From Bacillus sp. 123MFChir2 (lineage in GTDB: Bacteria; Bacillota; Bacilli; Bacillales; Bacillaceae_G), in NCBI RefSeq assembly GCF_000383235.1, contig NZ_KB910968.1:1-32561 (forward strand): a DNA stretch of 32,561 nt, given 5' to 3'. A program made the translations under genes and the position numbers. The notes beneath the pieces were generated by a model that saw only the letters and a list, made by a program, of their open reading frames with translations, was not told where the DNA came from and searched no databases. Shown here one piece after another: positions 32,454-32,561 of the stretch (the first letter of the stretch is position 1; the number at the start of each line of letters is the position of its first letter).

Positions 32454-32561
32454 ATGATGGGAGCGCTGAAAAATCATCGTGATGAGCGCGTAACAATTTC
32501 TGTAGAAGAGTTAGTTCCGCAAGACCATTTCCTTCGTGCCATTGAGGCAACAATCGATTTT
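32454..32561 (+). CDS. IS1182-like transposase, N-terminal start (partial)
   Basis: The frame opens at ATG 32454 with AAAGGAG nine bases upstream and runs off the window end after 36 codons. ERVTISVEELVPQDHFLRAI is the N-terminal signature of IS1182/DUF772-type DDE transposases (xIxxLVPxDHxLRxIE). The catalytic part is not in the window. The orientation is the same as the transposase fragment at 1-152. Confidence 0.7.
   Translation, partial: MMGALKNHRDERVTISVEELVPQDHFLRAIEATIDF

Larger units (their letters stand above)
32356..32561 (+). mobile_element. Left end of an IS1182-like insertion sequence (partial)
   Basis: A change of sequence character occurs right after the ispH terminator. It starts with caggctgtggagaa, which forms a perfect hairpin with its own complement, followed by a leader and the start of a transposase gene. 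The right end lies outside the window, so its identity with the element at 1-264 cannot be tested. The terminal sequences visible on the two elements differ. Confidence 0.6.

Noticed and set aside
1-32561. tRNA or rRNA genes, T-box or known riboswitches
   Set aside because: I saw no cloverleaf with a TTCGA loop, no rRNA sequence and no recognisable riboswitch core on either strand.
1-32561. Phage, toxin-antitoxin or defence system
   Set aside because: No integrase, capsid, restriction, toxin or antitoxin gene is visible. Apart from the IS ends and decayed genes, the content is housekeeping.

Overview
The window is a low-GC Firmicute chromosome segment, almost certainly Bacillus cereus sensu lato. 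The evidence is the collinearity with the B. subtilis yqgX-to-yqfP region (yqgX, yqgW, glcK, yqgQ, yqgN, rpmG, pst, pbpA, yqgE, sodA, yqgB, yqfZ, ispG, zur, znuBC, yqfU, yqfT, nfo, cshB, yqfQ, ispH), a vrrA-type gene (the locus first known from B. anthracis), and many copies of a short intergenic repeat like the B. cereus-group bcr elements. The species cannot be fixed from sequence alone.

Layout. 1-530: 3' end of an IS1182-like transposase, its terminator and right end, then an unidentified gene scrap. 556-2543: a second-copy murG lying between two near-identical direct copies of the repeat, next to a decayed ORF that looks like a mosaic of a methyltransferase, a homocysteine methyltransferase and MetH. 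2544-6400: two metallo-beta-lactamase-fold hydrolases, a small ArsR-type regulator, a MidA-like methyltransferase and a small membrane protein. 6545-8790: yqgQ-glcK with a predicted promoter and CcpA site, the folate enzyme yqgN, and rpmG. 8861-11875: a nucleotidyltransferase fused to a degenerate phosphomannomutase domain, and an N-terminally truncated glycosyltransferase. 11979-16447: the phosphate operon pstS-pstC-pstA-pstB-phoU behind a four-repeat PhoP box. 16437-16763: two adjoining repeat copies. 16918-21235: pbpA, an MFS transporter and sodA. 21613-24228 (+): a DUF1189 membrane protein, a yqfZ-like LysM protein and ispG. 24281-26395: znuC-znuB-zur with a Zur box. 26470-30242: yitT-family yqfU, yqfT, nfo and cshB. 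30598-32284 (+): vrrA and ispH. 32356-end: the 5' end of an IS1182-like element.

How genes work together. The Pst system imports phosphate under PhoP control. ZnuBC imports zinc, and Zur, encoded in the same operon, should repress it. IspG and IspH are the last two enzymes of the MEP isoprenoid pathway. GlcK phosphorylates glucose. SodA, Nfo and CshB serve oxidative, DNA-repair and RNA-remodelling roles.

Most of the window is ordinary core genome, and I found no new multi-gene system. The unusual content is genome erosion and repeat activity: eight copies of a terminal-inverted-repeat element, one splitting a pseudogene and one supplying the end of yqgQ, the mosaic pseudogene, the fused and degenerate sugar-phosphate enzyme, a PstS with no lipobox, and candidate leader or small RNAs upstream of sodA and ispH.
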